NCBI GenBank assembly: GCA_031127075.1 | Contig: JARIFA010000014.1 | Location: 1 to 40,318, forward strand | Length of the DNA: 40,318 nucleotides | Direction: 5' to 3' | DNA from: Gemmatimonadota bacterium | GTDB taxonomy: Bacteria > Gemmatimonadota > Gemmatimonadetes > Gemmatimonadales > Gemmatimonadaceae | In this document: positions 1-7,478 of the stretch, piece by piece | How the letters are laid out: the number at the start of each line of letters is the position of its first letter | How positions within the stretch are numbered: position 1 is the stretch's first letter | Notes under the pieces: model-generated | The model's input: only the letters and a program-made list of their open reading frames with translations | What the model was told of the DNA's origin: nothing | Databases searched by the model: none | Program-made: the position numbers and the translations under genes

Positions 1-1104
1 CGGGGTGCGCACCGCGGCGGCGATGCGGGTCAGGTAGTCGACGTAGACGGGGCCGATGCCGAGCGAGTCGACGGCCCCTTTCGTCTGGCCCTTGCCGAGC
101 TCGAAGGTCTCGTCGGCGCCGAGATGGCGGAACGGGCTCGGGAAGAGGGAGTCGATCTCCGCGAAGGCGCGGCGGACGAACTCGATTGACCCGGGCTGGC
201 CCGGCGCGAGCACGTGGCCGTGCGCCGTCTCGGCGAGCGGGGCGAAGAGCTCCTGCTTGAGGACGTGGTGCAGGTGCCCGAAGACCTGCTGATGCGGGAT
301 GATCGCCACGTGGAACCGCCGTGCGTACTCCACGAGCTCGCGCACGTCGGCCCGGGACATCGCGCCGCCTGGGGGGGCGATGGTCGGGAAGGCGGCGAAC
401 TCGAGTGTGTGCTCGAAGTACAGCATCAGCGCGTTCACCTTGAGCTGCGCGAGGCGGCGCACCTGTCGCTTCTGGTACTCGAGCGTCGGCACGGGCCCAC
501 GCGCGAGGTCGTCCTGCACGCCGCGCCACCGCATCGCGGGCCAGTCACGGAGGAGCGCGGGGGTGACCGTCGTGCCCGTGCCACTGCCGACGAAGAGCTG
601 CTTGAGGGTCTGTAGCGCATAGAAGGTGCCGGCGTCGCTCGCCGCGACGACGACCGCCCCGTCCGCGCCGACGGCGAGGACGTAGCCCTCGGCGCGCATC
701 GCGGAGTCGAAGGGGACGCCGAGCCGGCGGAGGATGTCGCGCGCCTCGGCGCTCCCCTCGCGATGGAGCGCGACGGGCCAGCCGCGGGCGGGGGACCCGA
801 CCTCGGCGCGGATGCCGCGTTCGCGCATCGTCTCCACGAACTCGCGGGCGGCCTCGCGGTCGGCCTCGGTGCGGAGCGTGGGGAAGGTGATGGTCGTCTC
901 GAACCGTCGTGGCGCCTCGACGCGGACGAGTTCACGCGGGGCGGGGAGGAGACGCGGGTCGTGCTGGGCGGCGAGGGACGATCCCGACATCGCGAGCGCC
1001 AGTGCGAGCAGCCGGGCGAGCCGGAGCGCGACGAGCCGCGGTCCCATCGACCGGCGACGCCGGTGCCCCCGTTCGACGGCGCCCAAGGGGACGCCGCCGC
1101 TCAT
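1..1104 (-). CDS. Exported family 20 glycoside hydrolase (beta-N-acetylhexosaminidase-like), 3' end cut by window edge
   Basis: The visible 368 residues begin with a basic stretch and a hydrophobic signal segment ending in Leu-Ala-Ala-Gln, so the enzyme is probably exported. A GH20b-like N-terminal domain follows (about residues 60-185, with the typical Gly-x-Phe-Tyr-Ala-Leu-Gln-Thr-Leu pattern), then the start of the TIM barrel (Arg-Asp-Trp-Pro-Ala-Met-Arg-Trp-Arg-Gly). The family's catalytic Asp-Glu pair is visible at residues 331-332 in the context HLGADE. Family members remove terminal N-acetylhexosamine from glycans such as chitin oligomers or peptidoglycan fragments; the substrate here is unknown. 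The ATG at 1104 overlaps the amidohydrolase stop (ATGA), which favours it as the start. An ATG at 1047 would give a more usual short signal peptide. The C-terminus lies outside the window. Confidence 0.85.
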   Translation of the reverse strand, partial: MSGGVPLGAVERGHRRRRSMGPRLVALRLARLLALALAMSGSSLAAQHDPRLLPAPRELVRVEAPRRFETTITFPTLRTEADREAAREFVETMRERGIRAEVGSPARGWPVALHREGSAEARDILRRLGVPFDSAMRAEGYVLAVGADGAVVVAASDAGTFYALQTLKQLFVGSGTGTTVTPALLRDWPAMRWRGVQDDLARGPVPTLEYQKRQVRRLAQLKVNALMLYFEHTLEFAAFPTIAPPGGAMSRADVRELVEYARRFHVAIIPHQQVFGHLHHVLKQELFAPLAETAHGHVLAPGQPGSIEFVRRAFAEIDSLFPSPFRHLGADETFELGKGQTKGAVDSLGIGPVYVDYLTRIAAAVRTP

Positions 1105-2390
1105 CGCGCGGTCCCGGCGACGACGGCCCCACCCTTCATCACGAGCGTCGGGCGCTGGAGCCGAGTCACGTCCTCGAGGGGGTTGCCGGTGACGGCGACG
1201 AGATCGGCGAGCTTGCCGGTCGTGACCGTCCCGAGGTCGGCGTCGACGCCGAGCAGGCGCGCGCCGTTGAGGGTGCCGATGGTGATCGCCTCCATCGGCG
1301 TGGCACCGAGGAGGTCGACCATGTACTTGAACTCTTCGCCGTTGCGGCCGTGGATGTCGCTGGTGGCGTCGGTGCCGAGGGCGAAGCGGACACCGGCGCG
1401 GTAGGCGGCGCGGAGGCGCACGCGGCGCTCCGCGGCGATGGCGGTCGCTTTCTGGACGGCATACGGGGGGACGCCCTTGGCCGCGCCGTCGCGGACGATC
1501 TCCTCGAGGATGATCAGCGTCGGGACGAGGTAGGTCCCGCGCGCCTTCATCTCGGCGATCGCGGTGTCGGAGACGAGGGAGCCGTGGTCGATGCTGGCGA
1601 CACCGGCACGGACGGCGGCGAGGAGGCCGTCGCCGGCGTGGGCGTGGGCCATCACCTTGCGGCCGAGGCGCGCGGTCTCGGTGACGGCGGCGCGGAGCTC
1701 CTCCTCGGTCATCTGCGGGGCGCCGACGGCGTCGCCGACGGAGAGGATGCCGCCGGTGGCGACGATCTTGATCTGGTCGGCGCCGTACTTGACGTTGAGC
1801 CGGACCTGGCGGCGCATCGCATCGGCGCCGTCGACGATCGCCCCGGTCCCGGGGAGGTCGAGGAAGGGGCTCCAGCCGTTCACATCGGCGTGGCCGCCGG
1901 TGGTGCCGAGGGCGGGGCCGGACGCGTGGATGCGCGGGCCGGGGATGAGGCCGCGGGTGATGGCGTCGCGTACGGCGACGTCGACGTAGCCGAGGGAGCC
2001 GGCCTCGCGCACCGTGGTGAAGCCCGCTTCGAGGGTCTTCCGGGCGTTGACGGTGGCGTAGATGGCACCGTGCGCCGGGGTCTCGCGGAGGGCAGCGAGG
2101 TCGCCGCCGTCGTTGTCGATCGACGTGAGGTGCGTGTGCGCGTCGATGAAGCCCGGGAGGAGGGTATGGCCGGCGAGGTCGATGACGCGGGCGCCGGCCG
2201 GGATCCGCACCTGCGCGGCGGGGCCGACGGCCGTGATGCGGTCGCCCTGCACGAGGACAATGGCGTTGAGGATCTGGGTGCCGTCGCCGACGATGACGCG
2301 GTCGGCCTTGAGGGCGGTGACGGGCTGGGCGGCGAGGGGGAGGGTGGCGAGGAGCAGGGCGCCGAGGAGGAGCGAGAGGGAGAGCCGCAT
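1101..2390 (-). CDS. Exported amidohydrolase (imidazolonepropionase/prolidase-like)
   Basis: This 429-residue protein has an N-terminal signal peptide (MRLSLSLLLGALLLATLPLA) with a likely cut after Leu-Ala-Ala before Gln, so it acts in the periplasm or outside. The composite beta domain is followed by the metal-dependent barrel: His-x-His in GFIDAHTH, a Lys in QIKIVATGG that is probably the carboxylated bridging lysine, His residues in MAHAH and SIDHGS, and the final metal Asp in GTDAT. This is the pattern of the Xaa-Pro dipeptidase and imidazolonepropionase-like branch of the amidohydrolase superfamily. Histidine degradation is unlikely because the protein is exported and no hut genes are nearby; a dipeptidase or lactonase role is an inference. 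It starts 10 bp after the DsrE-like gene and overlaps the GH20 gene by four bases. No Shine-Dalgarno is visible before the ATG. Confidence 0.88.
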   Translation of the reverse strand: MRLSLSLLLGALLLATLPLAAQPVTALKADRVIVGDGTQILNAIVLVQGDRITAVGPAAQVRIPAGARVIDLAGHTLLPGFIDAHTHLTSIDNDGGDLAALRETPAHGAIYATVNARKTLEAGFTTVREAGSLGYVDVAVRDAITRGLIPGPRIHASGPALGTTGGHADVNGWSPFLDLPGTGAIVDGADAMRRQVRLNVKYGADQIKIVATGGILSVGDAVGAPQMTEEELRAAVTETARLGRKVMAHAHAGDGLLAAVRAGVASIDHGSLVSDTAIAEMKARGTYLVPTLIILEEIVRDGAAKGVPPYAVQKATAIAAERRVRLRAAYRAGVRFALGTDATSDIHGRNGEEFKYMVDLLGATPMEAITIGTLNGARLLGVDADLGTVTTGKLADLVAVTGNPLEDVTRLQRPTLVMKGGAVVAGTAR

Positions 2391-2400
2391 CGGGGAGGGG

Positions 2401-2967
2401 CTAGATGAAGAGGGTGACCTTCGCGCCGGCCGCGTCGGCGACGTACGTGGCGGCGCCACCGTACTCGACGCCGGGGATGAGTTCCTCTCGTCGGATCCCC
2501 ATGACCTGCATCGACATCTCGCAGGCGATCATCTTGACCCCGAGCTCTTGGGCCATGGCGATCATCTCGGGCAGCGAGGCCACGTTGCGCCGACGCATGA
2601 GTCGACGGAAGAAGCGGGGGCCGATCCCGGCCATGTGCAGCCGGCTGGTCCCGGCCGTGGCGGGGCCCGACGGGAGCAGGAGCCCGGCCAGCTTCTCACC
2701 GAAGGTCTTCCCGGCGAAGGTCCGCCGCCGCCGGATCGCCGTCAGCCCCCAGAAGGTGAAATACATCGACACCTCCAATCCGCTCGCCGCGGAGGCCAGA
2801 GCTACGGTGAAGGCGGCGACGAGGCGATCCATATCCCCTGAGAAGACGATCAGGGAGGCCCGGTTCGTGTCGGTCACCCCAGCGGCCCGGAGACGTTCCT
2901 CAACCCGCGCGTCGACCAGACGCGCGACGAGGGCCTCCAACTCGGGGGGCATGGCGGGGCTGCTCAC
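2401..2967 (-). CDS. DsrE/DsrF/DrsH-like sulfur relay family protein
   Basis: The product (about 183-188 aa) matches the DsrE-like family often called DsrE2. It has the Ser-Gly-Asp-x-Asp-Arg motif after the first beta strand (IVFSGDMDRL), a hydrophobic segment with MYFTFWGL, and the hallmark Cys region ACEMSMQVMGI that carries the presumed persulfide-accepting Cys. Homologues commonly sit next to TusA, as here, and are thought to pass sulfane sulfur between carriers or tether TusA to the membrane. Two starts are possible. The GTG at 2967 overlaps the tusA stop (GTGA), as at many junctions in this window, and I use it. The ATG at 2952 gives MPPELEALV and has GGTGA eleven bases upstream. Function in sulfur transfer is from family knowledge; the physiological acceptor is not evident. 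Confidence 0.85.
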   Translation of the reverse strand: MSSPAMPPELEALVARLVDARVEERLRAAGVTDTNRASLIVFSGDMDRLVAAFTVALASAASGLEVSMYFTFWGLTAIRRRRTFAGKTFGEKLAGLLLPSGPATAGTSRLHMAGIGPRFFRRLMRRRNVASLPEMIAMAQELGVKMIACEMSMQVMGIRREELIPGVEYGGAATYVADAAGAKVTLFI

Positions 2968-3191
2968 CGGGTCCGCTCGATGACCGCTGTCCGAATCGTG
3001 TCCGCCGTCGAGAAGACGCGAAGGGTCTGCCCCGTCATCCGCACCCACGCCTCGAGGTCCGCCTGGAACGATGGATCGTCCGCGTTGACGGTGATTGTGT
3101 CTCCGACCGCGATCGTCTTGAGCGTCTGAGAGACGCGGACGATCGGCATCGGGCAGTTCATCCCTCGGCAGTCGAGGTCGATGTTCGCCAT
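2964..3191 (-). CDS. tusA: TusA-family sulfur carrier protein
   Basis: A 75-residue TusA/SirA-fold protein with the diagnostic Cys-Pro-x-Pro motif in the context MNCPMPIVRV, where the Cys carries a persulfide. Family members shuttle sulfur from cysteine desulfurases to tRNA thiolation or molybdopterin synthesis, or work in sulfur oxidation together with DsrE proteins. The length is full for the family. The start is supported by a purine-rich GGAGGG close before the ATG (only three bases between), which is rare in this window. It is the first gene of the four-gene minus-strand operon tusA, DsrE-like, amidohydrolase, GH20. A TAGATT box at 3257-3262 gives it a leader of about 60 nt. Confidence 0.92.
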   Translation of the reverse strand: MANIDLDCRGMNCPMPIVRVSQTLKTIAVGDTITVNADDPSFQADLEAWVRMTGQTLRVFSTADTIRTAVIERTR

Positions 3192-3256
3192 GGTCCCTCC
3201 GGGGTCAGGGTGGATGTCGGCGCGACGGCCCCGGATGGGGTACCGTCTCTCCGGAC

Positions 3257-3262
3257 AATCTA
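3257..3262 (-). promoter_or_regulatory. Putative -10 box of the tusA operon
   Basis: The minus strand reads TAGATT here, fitting TAnnnT. It would start transcription near 3250, about 60 nt before the tusA ATG, and fits the presence of a Shine-Dalgarno for this gene. I see no clear -35 hexamer. It lies in the 163-bp divergent gap shared with the potassium channel promoter. Confidence 0.4.
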
Positions 3263-3342
3263 CCGTTTCGGCCGTCGGAGCGCCGTGTCCCCGAACCGCT
3301 GGATTCCCAGGGCTTCGTGTGGTGGCCCTGAGAGGCCCGGTG

Positions 3343-3348
3343 TAGTAT
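3343..3348 (+). promoter_or_regulatory. Putative -10 box (TAGTAT) for a leaderless channel mRNA
   Basis: TAGTAT is followed by six bases and then the ATG at 3355, so a start point seven bases after the box falls on the A of the start codon. No Shine-Dalgarno is present between the box and the ATG. No convincing -35 element is visible. Confidence 0.5.
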
Positions 3349-3354
3349 CCCGGG

Positions 3355-4392
3355 ATGATCGCCGACGACCCGAACCTCGAACGCATCCAGCGCCGGATCC
3401 TCGGGGCGCTGCTCGCGCTCGCGACGATCTTCGGCGTCGCCGTCGTCGGCTACCGGATCATCGGCGGCGACGCGTACGGCTGGGTCGACGCGCTCTACAT
3501 GTCGGTGATCATGCTCACGACGACCGGCACGAAGGAGGTCGTCCCCACCGACACCATCGCCTCGCAGTTCTTCACGATGGCGATCCTCGTCGTCGGGGCG
3601 ACGGCCGCGGTCTACACCCTCTCGATGCTGACGGCGTTCGTGGTCGAGGGGGATATCACGCAGGGGTTCCGGAGGCGACGGATGCGGAAGGCCATCGAAG
3701 CGATGCAGGGGCATATCATCGTGTGCGGGGCGGGCCAGACCGGCTCGACCGTGCTCCGGGAGCTCGTCCGGACGGCGCGCCCCTGCGTCGCGATCGAGTC
3801 GAGCGAGGCGCAGCTCGCCGCGCTCGACCCGGCGCTCGCCGAGGTGCCGTACCTGCTGGGCGACTGTTCGGACGATGAGACCCTCCTGCGCGCCGGGGTG
3901 ATGCGCGCGGCGGGGATCGTCATCTGCACCGACGACGACAAGACGTCGCTCGTGACGACCGTGCTGGCGAAGCAGCTGAATCCGCAGGTCCGGGTGACGG
4001 CGCGCGCGTCGACGGAGAAGGTCGTCGCGCGACTCAAGCAGGCCGGGGCGGACGGGGTCGTGGCGCCCGCGCAGATCGGCGGGATGCGGCTGGTGAGCGA
4101 GATGGTGCGGCCGACCGTCGTGGGCTTCCTTGACACGATGCTCCGCGACACCAACCGGAACCTGCGCATCGAACAGGTCACCGTCGTCGCCGCCGGCTCG
4201 CTCGATGGGGCGACGGTCGGCTCGCTCGCGTTGCACGAATACGGCACGGGGCTCCTGCTCCTCGCGGTGCAGAGCGCGGCGGGCGGGTACGTCTTCAATC
4301 CCTCGGCTGACGTGACGGTCACCGCGGGGATGCAGCTGATCGTGATGGGGGATCCGGCCTCGGTGCAGACGCTCGCCGCACGCGCGTCGTAG
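3355..4392 (+). CDS. Two-TM potassium channel-like protein with RCK (TrkA-N/TrkA-C) domain
   Basis: This 345-aa protein has one TM helix (about residues 14-36), a pore loop (47-66), a second TM helix (70-97), a basic linker, an RCK/TrkA-N Rossmann domain beginning at residue 119 with the nucleotide motif Gly-x-Gly-x-x-Gly (125-130), and a TrkA-C domain from about 255. This is the MthK-like plan of ligand-gated K+ channels in the inner membrane. The filter is odd: where channels have Thr-Val-Gly-Tyr-Gly-Asp this protein reads TTTGTKEV (55-62), with Thr and Lys replacing Tyr and Gly. Selectivity for K+ is therefore uncertain. The gene ends directly before the decarboxylase gene and probably shares its transcript. 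The ATG follows a TAGTAT box by six bases. Confidence 0.88.
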   Translation: MIADDPNLERIQRRILGALLALATIFGVAVVGYRIIGGDAYGWVDALYMSVIMLTTTGTKEVVPTDTIASQFFTMAILVVGATAAVYTLSMLTAFVVEGDITQGFRRRRMRKAIEAMQGHIIVCGAGQTGSTVLRELVRTARPCVAIESSEAQLAALDPALAEVPYLLGDCSDDETLLRAGVMRAAGIVICTDDDKTSLVTTVLAKQLNPQVRVTARASTEKVVARLKQAGADGVVAPAQIGGMRLVSEMVRPTVVGFLDTMLRDTNRNLRIEQVTVVAAGSLDGATVGSLALHEYGTGLLLLAVQSAAGGYVFNPSADVTVTAGMQLIVMGDPASVQTLAARAS

Positions 4393-4413
4393 GTGGATCG
4401 GACTTTTCGCCCG

Positions 4414-5862
4414 ATGGCTCCGCCGACACCAGACGCGCTCCTCGCCGCCCTCGAGGCGGACGCGACGCTCGACGCCGCCGGCCCCTTCCTGCGGCTGGCG
4501 GCCGACCACTTCGCGTCGACCCGGACGGGGGACGGGCCCGTCTCCACCACGGCAGGCCGGCGCGAGATCGCCGCGCGCTTCGATGAGCCGCTGCCGACCG
4601 GGATGCGTGCGCTCGCGGACGTTGCGGCGCGCCTGGCGCGGGACGTCGTCGCCGACGCGAACCACCTGACGCACCCGATGTACCTCGGCCATCAGGTGTC
4701 CGCCCCCATCGCGGCCGCCGTCTGGAGCGAGGTGGTGATCTCGGCGCTCAACAACTCGATGGCCGTCTGGGAGATGTCGCCGACCGCGACGCCGCTGGAG
4801 GAACAGGTCCTCGGCTGGATGACGCAGCTGATCGGGTGGGGGCCCGCGGCGGCGGGGACGATGACCTCGGGCGGCACCGAGGCGACGTTCACGGCGCTGC
4901 TCGCCGCGCGCGCAGCGTGGAAGCCCGATGCGTGGGAGCGGGGGTGGGGCGATGGGCCCGCGCCGGTGGTGCTCTGCGGCACGCACGCGCACTACGCCGT
5001 GCAGCGCGCCGTCGGTGCGATGGGACTCGGCACCGCGAATTGTCTGAAGGTGCCCTCCGACGGGTTCCGGATGAGCCCCACGGCGCTGGCAGCGATGCTC
5101 GACGACCTCGCCGCCGCGGGCCGTCCCGTGCTCGCGGTGGTCGCCACCGCCGGCCAGACCGCGACCGGGGCGTTCGATGACCTCGAGGCGATCGGCGCGC
5201 TCTGCGCGGCGCGCGGCGTCTGGCTCCACGTGGACGGGGCGCACGGCGCGAGCGCGCTCCTCTCCGCGACGCATCGGCCGCGGGTGCGCGGGATCCATCT
5301 CGCCCGTTCCGTCGCGTGGGATCCGCACAAGATGATGCTCCTCCCCCTCTCCGCGGGGATGGTCCTCGTGCGCGATGCACGCGATCTGACCGCGGCCTTC
5401 GCACAGCAGGCGCCGTATCTCTTCCACGGCGGCGGCGCCGAGGGGAGCCCCGACCTCGGGACGCGCAGCTTCCAGTGTTCGCGCCGTGCCGACGTGGTGA
5501 AGCTCTGGGTCACGTTGCAGCGGCTCGGCGCGGATGGCATCGGGGCGCTCTATGAGCATCTGTGCGGGCTGGCGCGCGCGCTGCACGATCTCTTGGCGGC
5601 GGATCCGGCCCGCTTCGAGGTGCTGCACGTCCCCGAGTCCAACATCCTCTGCTTCCGGGTCCACGGGAGCGACGCGCACAACCTCCGGCTCCGCGAGGCG
5701 TTCAACCGGAGCGGGCAGGGGTGGATCACGACCACCGTCCTCGAGGGGCGTCGGGTGCTGCGCGTGACGGTGATGAACCCGCGGACGGGGCCGGCGCATC
5801 TCGAGGCGTTGGTGCAGGGCCTGGCGCAGCTCGCCGAGTCGCCCGAGGTCGCCGGCGCCTGA
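4414..5862 (+). CDS. PLP-dependent group II amino-acid decarboxylase
   Basis: A 482-aa member of the pyridoxal-dependent decarboxylase family (glutamate, diaminobutyrate and aromatic amino-acid decarboxylases). Visible signatures are TSGGTEAT for phosphate binding, a His in THAHYAVQRA that should stack on the PLP ring, the Asp-Gly-Ala-His block (HVDGAHGAS), and the Schiff-base Lys in WDPHKMM (Lys306 from this start). The reaction removes the alpha-carboxylate as CO2, uses a proton and gives an amine. Substrate specificity cannot be read from sequence. An amino-acid permease follows 46 bp downstream, suggesting an acid-consuming decarboxylase/antiporter pair. An alternative GTG start at 4393 directly abuts the channel stop and would add seven residues; neither start has a good Shine-Dalgarno. 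Confidence 0.88.
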   Translation: MAPPTPDALLAALEADATLDAAGPFLRLAADHFASTRTGDGPVSTTAGRREIAARFDEPLPTGMRALADVAARLARDVVADANHLTHPMYLGHQVSAPIAAAVWSEVVISALNNSMAVWEMSPTATPLEEQVLGWMTQLIGWGPAAAGTMTSGGTEATFTALLAARAAWKPDAWERGWGDGPAPVVLCGTHAHYAVQRAVGAMGLGTANCLKVPSDGFRMSPTALAAMLDDLAAAGRPVLAVVATAGQTATGAFDDLEAIGALCAARGVWLHVDGAHGASALLSATHRPRVRGIHLARSVAWDPHKMMLLPLSAGMVLVRDARDLTAAFAQQAPYLFHGGGAEGSPDLGTRSFQCSRRADVVKLWVTLQRLGADGIGALYEHLCGLARALHDLLAADPARFEVLHVPESNILCFRVHGSDAHNLRLREAFNRSGQGWITTTVLEGRRVLRVTVMNPRTGPAHLEALVQGLAQLAESPEVAGA

Positions 5863-5908
5863 TCCGCGCTGGGCGGCGGGCGCGCGTGGACGCATCTTTT
5901 CGGTCAGC

Positions 5909-7216
5909 ATGCCGACCCCGCCGCGTCCCGACACCCCCCCCGTCTTCGGTCTCCCCAGCGTCGTCGCGCTGATCGTCGGCAACATGATCGGTACGGGGGT
6001 GTTCACCTCCCTCGGGTTTCAGGTGGTCGGGACGCAGAGCGGCTTCGCGCTGCTCGCGCTCTGGTTCGTCGGTGGGCTCCTCTCGCTGATGGGGGCGCTC
6101 TGCTACGCCGAGCTGGGGGCGATGCTCCCGCGCTCGGGCGGCGAGTACGTGTATCTCGCGCGCGCGTGGTCGCCGGCGCTCGGCTTCACCGGCGGGTTCG
6201 TCTCCATCACCGCGGGGTTCGCGGCGCCGATGGCGATCGCGGCGATGGCGTTCGGACGCTATATGGCGGCGGTGATCGCGGTCCCGCCGCTCGTGGCGAC
6301 GCTCGCCGTGATCGCGGTCGTCGCGACGATCCATTGGGTGCACGTGCACGGGGCGCGGCTCTTCCAGGTTGCGACCTCGACGGTGACGATCGGCGTGATT
6401 GTGGTCTTCGTCGCCGTCGGCCTTACCATCGGACCCGTCGAGCCGATCGCCTTCGCGCCGACGCCGGCGGCATGGCGGGAGATCGCCGCCGCACCGTTCG
6501 CCATCTCGCTCATCTACGTGGTGTACGCCTATCACGGGTGGAATGCGGTGGGCTATGTGGCCGGTGAGATCCGGGAGGCGCAGCGCGTGATCCCGCGCGC
6601 GGTGGTCGGCGCGGTGCTCCTCGTCGGCTCGCTCTACCTGCTCTTGCATCTGGTCTTCCTGCGGACCACGCCGATCGCCGCGCTCGCCGGCACCGTGGAG
6701 GTCGCCGCGCTCTCGGCCACTCGCATCCTCGGGCCGGCGGGCGGCCGCGTGATGAGTGGGATGATCGCCGCGGTGCTGGTGGCGACGGTCTCGGGGTTCC
6801 TGCTCGCGGGCTCGCGCGTGGCGCAGGCGGTGACGGCGGGGACGCGGCGGCTGGCCTGGGTCGGCGTGCGATCGGCGGACGGCGTGCCTCGGCGCGCGCT
6901 CGCCGTCCAGGTCGGCATCGCGCTCTTCCTGATCGCCACCTCGACGTTCGAGGAGGTCGTCGCGTATGCCGGCGTGGTGTTGAACCTGATGAACCTGCTC
7001 GCGGTGCTCGGCGTGATGCGACTCCGGCGGATCGCGCCGGAGCTCCCGCGCCCCTTCCGCGTGCCGCTCTATCCGTTCGTGCCCCTTGGCTTCACCGCGA
7101 TCAGCGTCTGGATGATCGGGTTCACCATCAGCCAGCGCCCCGGGGTGCTGCTCTCCGCGGTGGCGACGTTGGGGCTGGGGATCGGACTCCATCGCCTGGT
7201 AGGCACCCGCACATGA
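5909..7216 (+). CDS. APC-superfamily amino acid permease/antiporter
   Basis: A 435-aa very hydrophobic protein with about 12 TM segments and the APC signature in TM1 (GNMIGTGVF), the unwound Gly-rich stretch that binds the substrate's amino and carboxyl groups. A second family mark is the conserved Glu region CYAELGAMLPRSGGEYVY after TM2. It should move amino acids or amines across the inner membrane. Because it follows an amino-acid decarboxylase, exchange of the amino acid for its decarboxylation product is the likely role, as with GadC or AdiC; this is inference from context. Its stop overlaps the next small gene (ATGA), so the two are probably translationally coupled. Confidence 0.9.
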   Translation: MPTPPRPDTPPVFGLPSVVALIVGNMIGTGVFTSLGFQVVGTQSGFALLALWFVGGLLSLMGALCYAELGAMLPRSGGEYVYLARAWSPALGFTGGFVSITAGFAAPMAIAAMAFGRYMAAVIAVPPLVATLAVIAVVATIHWVHVHGARLFQVATSTVTIGVIVVFVAVGLTIGPVEPIAFAPTPAAWREIAAAPFAISLIYVVYAYHGWNAVGYVAGEIREAQRVIPRAVVGAVLLVGSLYLLLHLVFLRTTPIAALAGTVEVAALSATRILGPAGGRVMSGMIAAVLVATVSGFLLAGSRVAQAVTAGTRRLAWVGVRSADGVPRRALAVQVGIALFLIATSTFEEVVAYAGVVLNLMNLLAVLGVMRLRRIAPELPRPFRVPLYPFVPLGFTAISVWMIGFTISQRPGVLLSAVATLGLGIGLHRLVGTRT

Positions 7217-7425
7217 TTCGTCCACTCCTCGGCTATCTCTTCGCCGCCGCACTCTTCGTGCTCACACATCTCTTCCCCGCCGAAGGGGCGGGGATGATGG
7301 TGGCGGGGACCGTCACCTTCCTCGCGATGGGCGGATTCCGCACGCCCGACGCGGGCCATCGACGGGCCATCGCCACGGCGATCACCGGCGCCGTCGGGTG
7401 GATCCTCGGGGCCGTGCTGCGCTGA
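7213..7425 (+). CDS. Small membrane protein coupled to the permease
   Basis: A 70-residue protein whose ATG overlaps the permease stop by four bases. It has two likely TM segments (about residues 5-18 and 26-40) and a third, more Ala/Gly-rich, hydrophobic segment near the C-terminus (52-69), separated by a short polar stretch with HRR. I do not recognise a family. The overlap, codon use like its neighbours and a clean hydrophobic design support it as a real gene. A role as a small subunit or stabiliser of the permease is conceivable but not shown. Confidence 0.65.
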   Translation: MIRPLLGYLFAAALFVLTHLFPAEGAGMMVAGTVTFLAMGGFRTPDAGHRRAIATAITGAVGWILGAVLR

Positions 7426-7478
7426 GCGCGCGCCGGCACGCGAGCCCAATCAGGTGAGCGCGGGAGGGCCGTGTCGGT

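Noticed and set aside
4400-5909. Shared CTTTTCG shortly before both the decarboxylase ATG (4414) and the permease ATG (5909) as a common regulatory element
   Set aside because: Only seven bases in two copies, at different spacing (7 and 8 bases); too little to separate from chance.
3205-6006. A 933-codon open frame on the minus strand opposite the channel and decarboxylase genes
   Set aside because: Arg/His/Pro/Gly-dominated composition, no motifs, and it lies antisense to genes with clear domains. At this GC content long open frames opposite real genes are expected.
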